Below are positions 55,801 to 63,634 of a stretch of DNA of 64,000 nucleotides, piece by piece (within the stretch, counting starts at the first letter, position 1; each line of letters opens with the position of its first letter). A program made the translations under genes and the position numbers. The stretch spans positions 1,694,201-1,758,200 of the forward strand of contig OZ037845.1 of NCBI GenBank assembly GCA_964035575.1. Direction: 5' to 3'. The notes beneath the pieces were generated by a model. It made no database searches. It was not told the origin of the DNA and saw nothing but the letters and a program-made list of their open reading frames with translations. The DNA is from Rhynchopus sp. YZ270_cl-10 (Eukaryota > Euglenozoa > Diplonemea > Diplonemida > Diplonemidae).

Positions 55801-58800
55801 CTTGCCGGCGAGGCGTCTGATGAGGCACTGGCGGTGGCGAAGGCGGCGTTTGCAGCACTTGGGGTCGACGTGTCGGCTGTGACGTCGACGCTTGAGGGAA
55901 TCCAGCAGGCACTGCCGCCGCAGTTCGCTGCGTCCGGGCTGTACCCGTACAGCAAGGACTATGCGACAGCGTGCCCTGAGGTGGACGCGGACGCCGTGCA
56001 CACGACCCTCGACATGGACTGCTACGCGTACCTTTCTTTCAGTCCGCTGAAGACGCAGGATATTGTGCTCGGGACGTCCACGCTGACTATACCGAAGGGG
56101 ATTGCGCTTGCAGGGCGCCTGAACTTTGTTGGGTGGGAGATGGCGGCAGAGGTGGCGATCAGCACGTCGCAGTTCTACATCAACGCAACGATGGACCCTG
56201 TGTTCATCCGGTTTGGGAATGTCGACTTCTTGCGCATCGGGTCGCACCTGGATGCAAACAAGGAGGCAGCGGGTGGGGCACGGTTCCTGGTGGACATGAA
56301 CATCCTCCCGCCGCGTGCAGAGGTCAACATCCAGGGCGCGTTTGACATCCCACTGCTGAAGTCGTACGGGGAGGTAGTGCTGGTGCTCGACTCAGAGAAG
56401 CTGGCGTTCCACTCGGAGATCAACCTCTTCAACGGAGCGCTTGCGTCGACTGCAGACGTGTACTTCCCGTGGGACTTCACAGCGTTCCACATGAGCCTGT
56501 CGGATATGGAGTTCCTGTACGGGCTGGTGACCGTGAGGCAGGTGAAGTTTGACTACGACGCTGCAGTGCCGCACCCGTATGCGATCTTCGATGCGCGGAT
56601 CGACGTGCTCTTTGCTGTGGGCGTGGAGGCGCAGCTGAAGGTGCAGGACGACACGCTCTCGTTTGCTGTGGGGCTGTCGGTGCTGGGGGTGACGAGCACC
56701 ATTTCGGGGACTGCGGCGATGGATACGTCAAACTTCCTGGACTCGTCGTTCTCTTTGAGTGTGGAGACCGACATCAACCCTGCGGCAGTGGTGGCGGCTG
56801 TTGTGGATGTGGCGGAAGATGTGGCGCAGGTTGCAAAGAATGTGTGGAACACTGTAACGACGGCGGTGTCAGATGCGTGGACCTTTGTGAAAGCGCAGTT
56901 CGACGTCCCGCCGCTGAACTATCTGGCGAGCACTCTGGGCCCCTTCCTGGACGATGTCGGCGGCGTGCTGGCGGACGTTGGGGGTGCGCTGATGGATGCA
57001 GGGCTGAGCGACATTGTCTCGCTTGGTCACGACTTCGCTGGTGGGGACTTCAGTGCGCTTGGAGACGCTGTGCACAACCTTGCTGGGACGTTTGGGATTG
57101 GCGGGTCACGTAACCACAGAGAGGTGGACGCAAACGAGGGGGTGAACGAATACGGGTGCAGGTGGAAGAAGATCCGCTACCAGACGTGCTACTGGACGCC
57201 TCGCATCTGCGCTCCTGAGGTGTGTGTGGCCGCGTTCTGCGAAGGTGGACAGTGCAGTGGGAACGTGTGCACAGGAGGTGGCTGCACCGGGTGCTGTGGG
57301 TGGGAGGTGTGCGTCCCTGAGGTCTGCACACCAGAGGTCTGCGTGCCGCGCGTCTGCTGGCCAAGGGTGTGCACACCGGGGCCCTGCCAAGACGGGTTCA
57401 CAACGTGCTCAGGATACAAGTACGGGACCAGGTTCCCAGACAAGACGTGCATGGAGAACATGGCAGCAGCGGCAACGGCTGTGGAGGCAAAGCTGGTCAC
57501 GATGAAGCGCAAGAACGACGCAGTGGTTGCATCGCAGACAGCGAATCCATCTCTGGCGAGTATGGTGGTGCCGAGTGTGGCAGTGGCGAGCGTGACGCTC
57601 ACGCTGCCACTTCATGGCACTAGTGCGGAGGGGACGCTTTCATCATCGGTTGGTGTTCTTGCAGGCCCGTGTGGCGGTGCCGGTGGTGTGCAACCAGCCT
57701 CAGCAGGGACGGTGGCCTTCAACATGGCGACCGAAGCTGAGTTCGCAGCGTCAGTAGCATCTGCACAGGTGGCACTTGCGGCAAGCGTATCGGGAGTGTT
57801 GCTGTCGAAGCAGTGCGGCCTGGGCACAGACATTCTGGCGGAGGCAGGGAAGGTAACGTATGCAACGCCCACACTTGCACCTGCGTCGGACTACTCAGTG
57901 TTGTGCTCACAGTCGCTGCACCTTCCTGCAGGGATGCCTGCCTTTGCGTCCGTGGACGCACGCTGCCACGCAGGGAAGGTGGTGCAGATGGTGTCCGCCA
58001 CATCACTGAGCGCGACTGCCTTCCCTAACCGTGTGTGCGGGTCGTCTTTCCTGCGGGTGCTGTGGAAGGGACACGACGCTGGCGTGTGTGGAGGAGAGAC
58101 GGAAGAGGTGGTGCAGGTGGTGACCGTGGTGCCGGTGGTGATTGAGTCCTTCCCAGAGGATGTGACGATCACGAACGAGGACAGCCTGCTGCCTTCTCAC
58201 ACAGGGGTGCCGGAGACGTCTGCGTGCTTTGACGGCGCGGATATCACGTACACGGACGTGGTGACTGCATCGCAAGCAGAGTGCGGAGTGTGGACTGTCG
58301 TGCGAACATGGACGGTGGAGCCGCCTGTGTTTGAAGAGTGCTCAGGAACGCACCTACAGGGGGAGACACGTGTGCAGAAGATCACTGTACGTGACGTTGC
58401 GGGGCCAGCCTTCACACGGTTGCCCGAGGAGCTGCTGTACGTGCCGTTCTTCGAGACGTGGGGGGTGAAGAGTGACATCCCGATGTCGGCAGAGTCGCTG
58501 GGGGCTGGGATGGAGGCACACGGTATGCACTCGTACCCGACGACGACGACTTCAAAGGACAGCGCACTGACGATCACAGCTGCAGACGCACCCGAGTCGC
58601 AGTGTCGTGCCGACGGACTGGCACGTTTTACGCGCACGTGGACGGTTGCGGACGCATGTGGGAACACGCGCACAGCAGAGCAGATTGTTGTTCTGCAGCA
58701 CCCGCCAGCAGAGCTGGTAGCAACGCAGACACGGAATCTGCACATGCTGTTTGCACACTCGACAGGCGTGGCGCAAGGTACGGACGTGTGCCACGCAGGG

Positions 58801-60678
58801 AAGGTGGTGACGGGGGGTAAGAGGGACTTTGTCCCCATCCACCACGGCGACCATGCGACAGACGATGTGTGCGGCTCGGGCCCGTGGGATGAGTCAGGCT
58901 GCCGCAAGCTGGCAGAGACTGTCGACTACGTGGCGCAGGTGCACGCAGTGGCACCTGTGTTCGCGACCTTCCCTGCCGACACAACAGTGGACCTTGGCTC
59001 GTCTGTGGAGCCGTCTGTGACGGGGTGGCCGTCTGTGCTGGCGTTCTGTGGGACGCCGTACACACTTGTGCACAGCGACGCTGCAGTGGTGGAGCAGGCT
59101 TGCGGGGCGTCAACCTTTGTGCGCACATGGAAGCTGCAGCCGTACTACATAGGGTGTGGGGACGCATCTGCCGTGTACGATGCGCGGCTGACAACAACGC
59201 GGGTGCAGGTCATCACTGTGCGTGCAGTACCTGCGACTGACGTGCTGAGTGCTCCCGGGGCCGTGACTGCGCAAGGGGTGTGCACACAGGGGCACTACGA
59301 CGTGAGCTTTGGGGCGTCGAGCACAGCAAGGCTGCCTGTGAACGGTGATACACTGAGCACACCTGCACTAGACCTGACGGGGATTGACAGCAAGCTGCAG
59401 GGGATGATGGCCTTCATCCCGCAGGATCCGCTTGTGGGTGGTGAGACTGTTACTGCGCGCTGCTGTGCCACAGGCGGCTGCGAGGTGGTGATTGCTGCGT
59501 ACAGCTGCCTGCCTTGCTCCGTGGGGCAGGACGGGGGGATCTCCAGCACGCTGTGCGGCCTGGGTCTGCAGAGCACGCCGTGTGGTGCACACTTTGGGGA
59601 CGACGGGAAGAACATGGACACGTTCCGCACCTTCCTTGATGCGGACACCGAGCTCAGCTTCACCCTCAACGGCCCAACAGAGGCGACGGCTGTGTTTGTG
59701 GGCACAGTAATCAAACATTCCGTGGTTGAGCTGCCTCCATCAACGACAGCTTCCCTCCTCCACGGGATTGCAGTTTTTGGGGGAACAAATGTGCACATCA
59801 CCTCCGACTCTCCAACTTTGACGTACTCACCCCAAGGTACGATGCGCGACAACATGCGGGCTTGGGGAGACAGAACATACACCCTCAGCAACATCCCCAT
59901 GGAGCTGCAGTCGGCAACATACTACCGCCCGTCATTGGTCAAGAGCATTGCATCAGGGACGGCGATCTCTGTCACGGGAACAGGATGGCTGACCATGTAC
60001 ATGATAGTTGAGGTTGGGTTCGGCCGTCATGGCAACTTCCCAGCATCACTCCCTGCGGCGGGGTGGACAGAAGTGCTTGCGGGCGAGAGACCTGAGTGGG
60101 TGCAAGGAGTGGGACTGCAGCACGAGATGGCAGTGTACAAGAAGCATATTGCGCTCACGGCTGTCGTGTTGCCTCCGTCAACGACAGCTTCCCTCGTCCA
60201 CGGGATTGCAGTTTTTGGGGGAACAAATGTGCACATCACCTCCGACTCTCCAACTTTGACGTACTCACCCCAAGGTACGATGCGCGACAACATGCGGGCT
60301 TGGGGAGACAGAACATACACCCTCAGCAACATCCCCACGGAGCTGCAGTCGGCAACGTACTACCGCCCGTCATTGGTCAAAAGCATTGAGTCAGGGACGG
60401 GGATCTATATCGCAGGAGAGGGCGTACTGACCATGTACATGATAGTTGAGGTTGGGCACGGCCGTCACGGCAACTTCCCAGCATCACTCCCTGCGGCGGG
60501 GTGGACAGAAGTGCTTGCGGGCGAGAGACCTGAGTGGGTGCAAGGAGTGGGACTGCAGCACGAGATGGCAGTGTACAAGAAGCAGATCCTACTGAATGAA
60601 CCCGCCTCCCGTGCCCCCGCTTCTGAGTGGTGCCCGCGTCAGCAGACCCCGTTCCCTTCATGTGTGTGCCCGGCCTGA
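52816..60678 (+). CDS. Giant secreted Cys-rich protein, 2620 residues, intronless
   Basis: A signal peptide (VLLPLLVTLCAAGARG) opens the protein. A helical region follows to about 175, then a Cys-rich segment (about 235-465) of repeated DADC/CxxxxxC units like EGF- or dickkopf-type modules. A long beta-rich stretch (about 480-1400) is followed by a segment of VCxPxVC repeats (about 1449-1532). HYR-like beta modules (about 1760-2135; TVADACGNTRTAEQIVVLQ) follow. The Cys domain shared with the two propeller proteins lies at about 2140-2295 (CCATGGC, SCLPCSVGQDGGI, VFVGT). Two nearly identical 146-residue repeats end it. No transmembrane segment or GPI signal is evident, so it is probably secreted or matrix. 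It is the only long gene here without introns besides the propeller pair. Its N-terminal part has a shredded copy at 62093. Confidence 0.85.
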   Translation: MVTHRRVLLPLLVTLCAAGARGEETATTGEPLTLNVLAENLEEHLDEFRGTVVNSVMSLAEEKMDNLGITDAFEEAFRDDAVLGQLKTKLETGLEDMMTFFESGSPFDGIEMVTDQLEPAMDMLTGVCNQTTGRARREAALQQARAEYLQKKENRSAGNSKRTAGVLSDFASPLLTASLGVGLPGWELQLTTNWKAGLSVGGGFSLGVDTANPNQVFTGVGVGVDFSLEKGQKTCAIDADCKAKARRATICEDNKCTRVCSSAASCGPKEACDNLRCVVACDAHYDCVGLQKCDIAGTKRCQPTTACASDSGCHVGSEVCLDNKRCVPRECTSDAQCTPGTQFCHNHRCLASECTKATEAADCTKAGEICVTRQCVPAAGQPCADAASCGLDAYCNGGLCVDKTPAPGAAMCMSNSDCSVPGETCLSGSGECGIACNNDADCGLDEGLCMFVSGSWRCVAGSSGRRAHVVSTEARKGFWKEVGDSVDISLDWFKDASSFSGFAFVVSVSNEYLRNSALHISNLHVTLAHPHWGCLREPGVDADAWWRGVQFAGFGITFDPHSNVGAGKKKAASASALTNLREALTNKAMFAQMMRSVKTELIAAVASTDGFGFSEAITLEDSNSGASLGYDVTSCPVSAGRAAVATSDGAAAAAELVAFLEQSSDIVTKGEIVMPMCAGECGPTKTTLSSIIGQGRVGPPKTCDGVELSVDVAELTIGSVAYLATSGEVASVGSTLQSIMAPVLSMGLQDTTLAFSVTGSRLKLSAVGGVLLPETDSDFVAVLKDMAENIRVGVSASLTFEGDLELELRVGTDADTDRAKYIRVSNALGTFGAATYLRFAYLIHTGQPRQELGVSLPLVVCVEDCGAVDQKDVYFEGELSMIVTPAAQTVRGKLTAGGWYYEALKIPFVHIGNMFLGMEWDVKSPLPTGFMLGGAVCLGSRENCQNKAQPFVEGRAYVGVSASLPEDNFFVAMVTNLTIGGIAELAAQEVPWLMLLAGEASDEALAVAKAAFAALGVDVSAVTSTLEGIQQALPPQFAASGLYPYSKDYATACPEVDADAVHTTLDMDCYAYLSFSPLKTQDIVLGTSTLTIPKGIALAGRLNFVGWEMAAEVAISTSQFYINATMDPVFIRFGNVDFLRIGSHLDANKEAAGGARFLVDMNILPPRAEVNIQGAFDIPLLKSYGEVVLVLDSEKLAFHSEINLFNGALASTADVYFPWDFTAFHMSLSDMEFLYGLVTVRQVKFDYDAAVPHPYAIFDARIDVLFAVGVEAQLKVQDDTLSFAVGLSVLGVTSTISGTAAMDTSNFLDSSFSLSVETDINPAAVVAAVVDVAEDVAQVAKNVWNTVTTAVSDAWTFVKAQFDVPPLNYLASTLGPFLDDVGGVLADVGGALMDAGLSDIVSLGHDFAGGDFSALGDAVHNLAGTFGIGGSRNHREVDANEGVNEYGCRWKKIRYQTCYWTPRICAPEVCVAAFCEGGQCSGNVCTGGGCTGCCGWEVCVPEVCTPEVCVPRVCWPRVCTPGPCQDGFTTCSGYKYGTRFPDKTCMENMAAAATAVEAKLVTMKRKNDAVVASQTANPSLASMVVPSVAVASVTLTLPLHGTSAEGTLSSSVGVLAGPCGGAGGVQPASAGTVAFNMATEAEFAASVASAQVALAASVSGVLLSKQCGLGTDILAEAGKVTYATPTLAPASDYSVLCSQSLHLPAGMPAFASVDARCHAGKVVQMVSATSLSATAFPNRVCGSSFLRVLWKGHDAGVCGGETEEVVQVVTVVPVVIESFPEDVTITNEDSLLPSHTGVPETSACFDGADITYTDVVTASQAECGVWTVVRTWTVEPPVFEECSGTHLQGETRVQKITVRDVAGPAFTRLPEELLYVPFFETWGVKSDIPMSAESLGAGMEAHGMHSYPTTTTSKDSALTITAADAPESQCRADGLARFTRTWTVADACGNTRTAEQIVVLQHPPAELVATQTRNLHMLFAHSTGVAQGTDVCHAGKVVTGGKRDFVPIHHGDHATDDVCGSGPWDESGCRKLAETVDYVAQVHAVAPVFATFPADTTVDLGSSVEPSVTGWPSVLAFCGTPYTLVHSDAAVVEQACGASTFVRTWKLQPYYIGCGDASAVYDARLTTTRVQVITVRAVPATDVLSAPGAVTAQGVCTQGHYDVSFGASSTARLPVNGDTLSTPALDLTGIDSKLQGMMAFIPQDPLVGGETVTARCCATGGCEVVIAAYSCLPCSVGQDGGISSTLCGLGLQSTPCGAHFGDDGKNMDTFRTFLDADTELSFTLNGPTEATAVFVGTVIKHSVVELPPSTTASLLHGIAVFGGTNVHITSDSPTLTYSPQGTMRDNMRAWGDRTYTLSNIPMELQSATYYRPSLVKSIASGTAISVTGTGWLTMYMIVEVGFGRHGNFPASLPAAGWTEVLAGERPEWVQGVGLQHEMAVYKKHIALTAVVLPPSTTASLVHGIAVFGGTNVHITSDSPTLTYSPQGTMRDNMRAWGDRTYTLSNIPTELQSATYYRPSLVKSIESGTGIYIAGEGVLTMYMIVEVGHGRHGNFPASLPAAGWTEVLAGERPEWVQGVGLQHEMAVYKKQILLNEPASRAPASEWCPRQQTPFPSCVCPA
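59731..60594 (+). repeat. 438-bp tandem repeat in the giant gene
   Basis: 59731-60168 and 60169-60594 are nearly identical in DNA, including third codon positions, and each encodes one 146-residue module (GIAVFGGTNVHITSDSPTLT, AAGWTEVLAGERPEW). Differences cluster in a short central window (60 to 70 nt around the SIASGTAISV and SIESGTGIYI segments). This points to recent duplication or gene conversion. Confidence 0.9.
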
Positions 60679-60781
60679 GACCAGTCACACAGGGTTTGTG
60701 TATTCTTATTCTTCTTATTTTTTTTGCCCCCTTGCCTTGAAGGCATTTATTAGTCGTTATTAGCATTTGTTTTCTTCCTTG

Positions 60782-60830
60782 GATGTGTCCACGCGAGAGA
60801 CGGAATATTATTCAAGTTCCCCTTTTTTTG
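60782..60830 (+). repeat. Degenerate stem-loop repeat
   Basis: GATGTGTCCACGCGAGAGACGG-like core (stem GTGTC, loop with CGCGAGAG), then AATATTATTC and AAGTTCCCCTTTTT. Confidence 0.5.
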
Positions 60831-60949
60831 AATGGTGCACGGAGAGGCTCGGGGGGTTTTTAACGGTCCTCCTACAAGCTTCGCCAGCCCACTCTAAAAG
60901 CTATCAATGCATCACAAAAAGGAAGGAAAACTCGAGGTAAGGACCTAAA

Positions 60950-61385
60950 TGTCCTGTAGAGGATCTTTGGTTCCGAGTTCCCTTCCCCACTTTGGTGCAT
61001 TTGATGATTTTTTTGTACGATACGGGCCTCAGTTTCCTATTCGAGACTCTGAATTCCCCCGTTTGTTCAAAGCATTTTATTACTGTTTACTTCAATCTCT
61101 AACTCAACTTCTTCCCCCCTGTCACTCATTCCTGTCATACTGAATATCAATCAACGTACGTGCACATGGTCTTCTTGTTCATAGTGCGCAAGAGGAGGGT
61201 TTGCAGTGGATTTTTAAAATCCTAGTCTTAGCCATCCCACTCTGACAGCTTGTTCGTTGCCTATGAACTTTGGGAGTACCGTGCACCAAAAGAAGGAAAC
61301 AGGTGCGGGTCAAAATGTCCTGTAGAGGATCCTTGATTCCGAGTTCCTTTCCTTGCACTTGGTGAATTGTTGTTGTACGTTGCGT
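60950..61385. repeat. Pair of ~50-bp direct repeats
   Basis: AATGTCCTGTAGAGGATC followed by TTTGGTTCCGAGTTCC (60948 on) recurs at 61314 on with two or three changes; both are followed about 45 nt later by TTGTACG. Confidence 0.7.
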
Positions 61386-61399
61386 CATACAGTGCAACA

Positions 61400-61432
61400 T
61401 GCTGAGTCGGCCTAGCTCCGGCCGATTCAGCA
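61400..61432. other. Strong intergenic hairpin
   Basis: TGCTGAGTCGGCC (61400-61412) pairs with GGCCGATTCAGCA (61420-61432) over 13 positions with one G-T, around TAGCTCC. Four more pairs (CAAC with GTTG) extend it beyond an A-A mismatch. It is different from the dispersed family. A structured RNA, a 3' end signal or a palindromic repeat are possible. Confidence 0.6.
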
Positions 61433-62092
61433 AGTTGTGCATATTTTTTTTCGTTTCCCCCCTCGTTTTTTGTTCATTGTTCTTGTACACCATGACCCGT
61501 TTCTTTTCAGTTGTGTCCCAGACACACACTTTGATGCACAAGGTTCCTTATGCCAGGTTCCGTGTTGCCCACCATTGGATAGCCATTCTTGACATCTGAC
61601 ACATTCGTGGAGTGTGCTTTCCAATAGCTCTTTCACCTTTCACCTTGTCCTTAGATTTAGTTTGCGAATAGATCTATTTCATTTCATTTGTGTTACGTCG
61701 ATCGCTTTGCCACTTATCCCACTGCATCGCACGGCAAGACACACAATAAAAAGCTTCCTTTCGTGCAGCAGGATGTGAGCGGGCGACACGAGAGCGGCCA
61801 CCATAGAGCCTGCTCCCTTGCGCTTTTGTAGCATGCATTGTGATGGTTATTCCCCTCATGTCCCCTTTTTTGGAAGTGCCTCTTTTCTGTCACTCCCAGG
61901 GTCTTTTGTTCGCTTGTTTTCTCCCCCTTCCTACTGTCACAGAAACCTCCCTTTGTAACCTTTTCACTCATCCACAAACATGATCCACATCCGCACCCAT
62001 AACAGGATTATTTTACAACCAGGGAACGATGAGGTCTCTGTGTGTGATGGCCCTACAAGAGTGCAGGTTCGCAGTGAAGAGGAGGTGAAGAG

Positions 62093-62300
62093 CGGTGAAG
62101 AGACAGCAACCACGAGCCGCTGATACTGAACATCTTGCGGAGAACGAAGAAAGAGAACAGGGGATGATGGGTAGGGAACAGCAAAAGAACGGGCCACTGC
62201 TCACAGCGTCGTTGACTGGATGGGAGCGTCGCAATGAAGGAACCTACTCACAGGATGGGAGCTTCAGGTGTCACAGAAGGAAGGGCTTTTGGAAGGAGCA
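62093..62300 (+). pseudogene. Shredded partial copy of the giant secreted gene
   Basis: Three colinear blocks match the 5' part of the gene at 52816: the GAAGAGACAGC block with GAGCCGCTGA (source about 52879-52946), the CCACTGCTCACAGCGTCGTTG and TGGATGGGAGC blocks (source about 53330-53390), and AGGAAGGGCTTTTGGAAGGAG (source about 54238-54260). Large internal deletions separate them and the frame is lost. The last block runs straight into the 13-bp minisatellite. Confidence 0.8.
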
Positions 62301-62848
62301 TCCTTGCACAGCATCCTTGCACAGCATCCTTGCACAGCATCCTTGCACAGCATCCTTGCACAGCATCCTTGCACAGCATCCTTGCACAGCATCCTTGCAC
62401 AGCATCCTTGCACAGCATCCTTGCACAGCATCCTTGCACAGCATCCTTGCACAGCATCCTTGCACAGCATCCTTGCACAGCATCCTTGCACAGCATCCTT
62501 GCACAGCATCCTTGCACAGCATCCTTGCACAGCATCCTTGCACAGCATCCTTGCACAGCATCCTTGCACAGCATCCTTGCACAGCATCCTTGCACAGCAT
62601 CCTTGCACAGCATCCTTGCACAGCATCCTTGCACAGCATCCTTGCACAGCATCCTTGCACAGCATCCTTGCACAGCATCCTTGCACAGCATCCTTGCACA
62701 GCATCCTTGCACAGCATCCTTGCACAGCATCCTTGCACAGCATCCTTGCACAGCATCCTTGCACAGCATCCTTGCACAGCATCCTTGCACAGCATCCTTG
62801 CACAGCATCCTTGCACAGCATCCTTGCACAGCATCCTTGCACAGCATC
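62298..62848. repeat. 13-bp minisatellite, about 42 copies
   Basis: The unit CCTTGCACAGCAT repeats with no visible variation. Because 13 is not a multiple of three and the unit has no stop in any phase on either strand, all six frames stay open across the array, which produces long false reading frames. Confidence 0.95.
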
Positions 62849-62850
62849 CC

Positions 62851-62928
62851 TGAGAGACCCTGAGAGGTTCGAACTCTCGGCCTCCCGTATGCGGAACGGG
62901 CGCTCTTCCACTGAGCACAGGGGACCAT
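62851..62928 (-). other. tRNA-like sequence, probable tRNA pseudogene
   Basis: On the minus strand a D-arm (GCTC, loop, GAGC), an anticodon arm (CCCGT and ACGGG around TCCGCAT) and a T-arm (GAGAG, TTCGAAC, CTCTC) are present with normal spacing. The loop would carry CGC (Ala), but position 33 is C instead of T. The acceptor stem pairs at only four or five of seven positions. It is therefore probably not a working tRNA. Confidence 0.55.
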
Positions 62929-63034
62929 TTTTTACAGGGGACCATTTTTTACACAAGGGGACCATTTTTTACACAAGGGGACCATTTTTTACACAAGGGG
63001 ACCATTTTTTACACAAGGGGACCATTTTTTACAC
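62917..63034. repeat. 20-bp tandem array, about 6 units
   Basis: Unit GGGGACCATTTTTTACACAA, the first one or two shortened. It abuts the tRNA-like sequence. Confidence 0.9.
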
Positions 63035-63546
63035 ATTACAACACACTTGTCCTTTCTTTTTACCCTCCCTCCCTCCCCCTTTCCTTTGTTTTATTGTGAG
63101 CCTTGTACGCCTCCACGGGGCGGTCCCTGGGCAACGGTTGAGGAGTGCAGGCCGGCGAAGCGCAAGGCGTAGTGTGTCTTGTCCTTCTTTGTTTTCATTT
63201 TTTTACAGGGGACCATTTTTTTACAGGGGACCATTTTTTTACAGGGGACCATTTTTTTACAGGGGACCATTTTTTTACAGGGGACCATTTTTTTACAGGG
63301 GACCATTTTTTTACAGGGGACCATTTTTTTACAGGGGACCATTTTTTTACAGGGGACCATTTTTTTACAGGGGACCATTTTTTTACACATTACAACACAC
63401 TTGTCCTTTCTTTTTACCCTCCCTCCCCCTTTCCTTTGTTTTATTGTGAGCCTTGTACGCCTCCACGGGGCGGTCCCTGGGCAACGGTAGAGGGTGCAGG
63501 CCGGCGAAGCGCAAGGCGTAGTGTGTCTTGTCCTTCTTTGTTTTCG
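63027..63546. repeat. Duplicated ~165-bp segment flanking an 18-bp array
   Basis: 63027-63200 and 63382-63546 are near identical (sharing CATTACAACACACTTGTCC, CCACGGGGCGGTCCCTGGGC, GGCCGGCGAAGCGCAAGGCG). Between them an 18-bp unit (GGGGACCATTTTTTTACA) repeats about 11 times. The layout array-segment-array-segment implies a higher-order duplication with one base of drift in the T-run length per unit type. Confidence 0.9.
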
Positions 63547-63634
63547 TTTTTTGGTTTTTGCTTTTTTAAAGTCTTTTTTAAAATGAGGAGGAAGGCCCTT
63601 TTGGGGGCGTTGTGGGTGGTGCTGCATGTCTGCA

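Larger units (their letters stand above)
60679..62092. other. Intergenic region with short repeats and a strong hairpin
   Basis: It holds a stem-loop copy (60782-60830), two copies of a roughly 50-bp repeat (60950 and 61316) and a 13-bp hairpin (61400-61432). A GACATCTGACACATTC echo of the 5755 repeat lies at 61591. No gene. Confidence 0.5.

Noticed and set aside
62095-63449. Several 200-390-codon frames on both strands
   Set aside because: They are produced by the 13-bp unit, which has no stop in any phase, and by adjoining arrays; they encode only a 13-residue periodic sequence and lack splice or start context.
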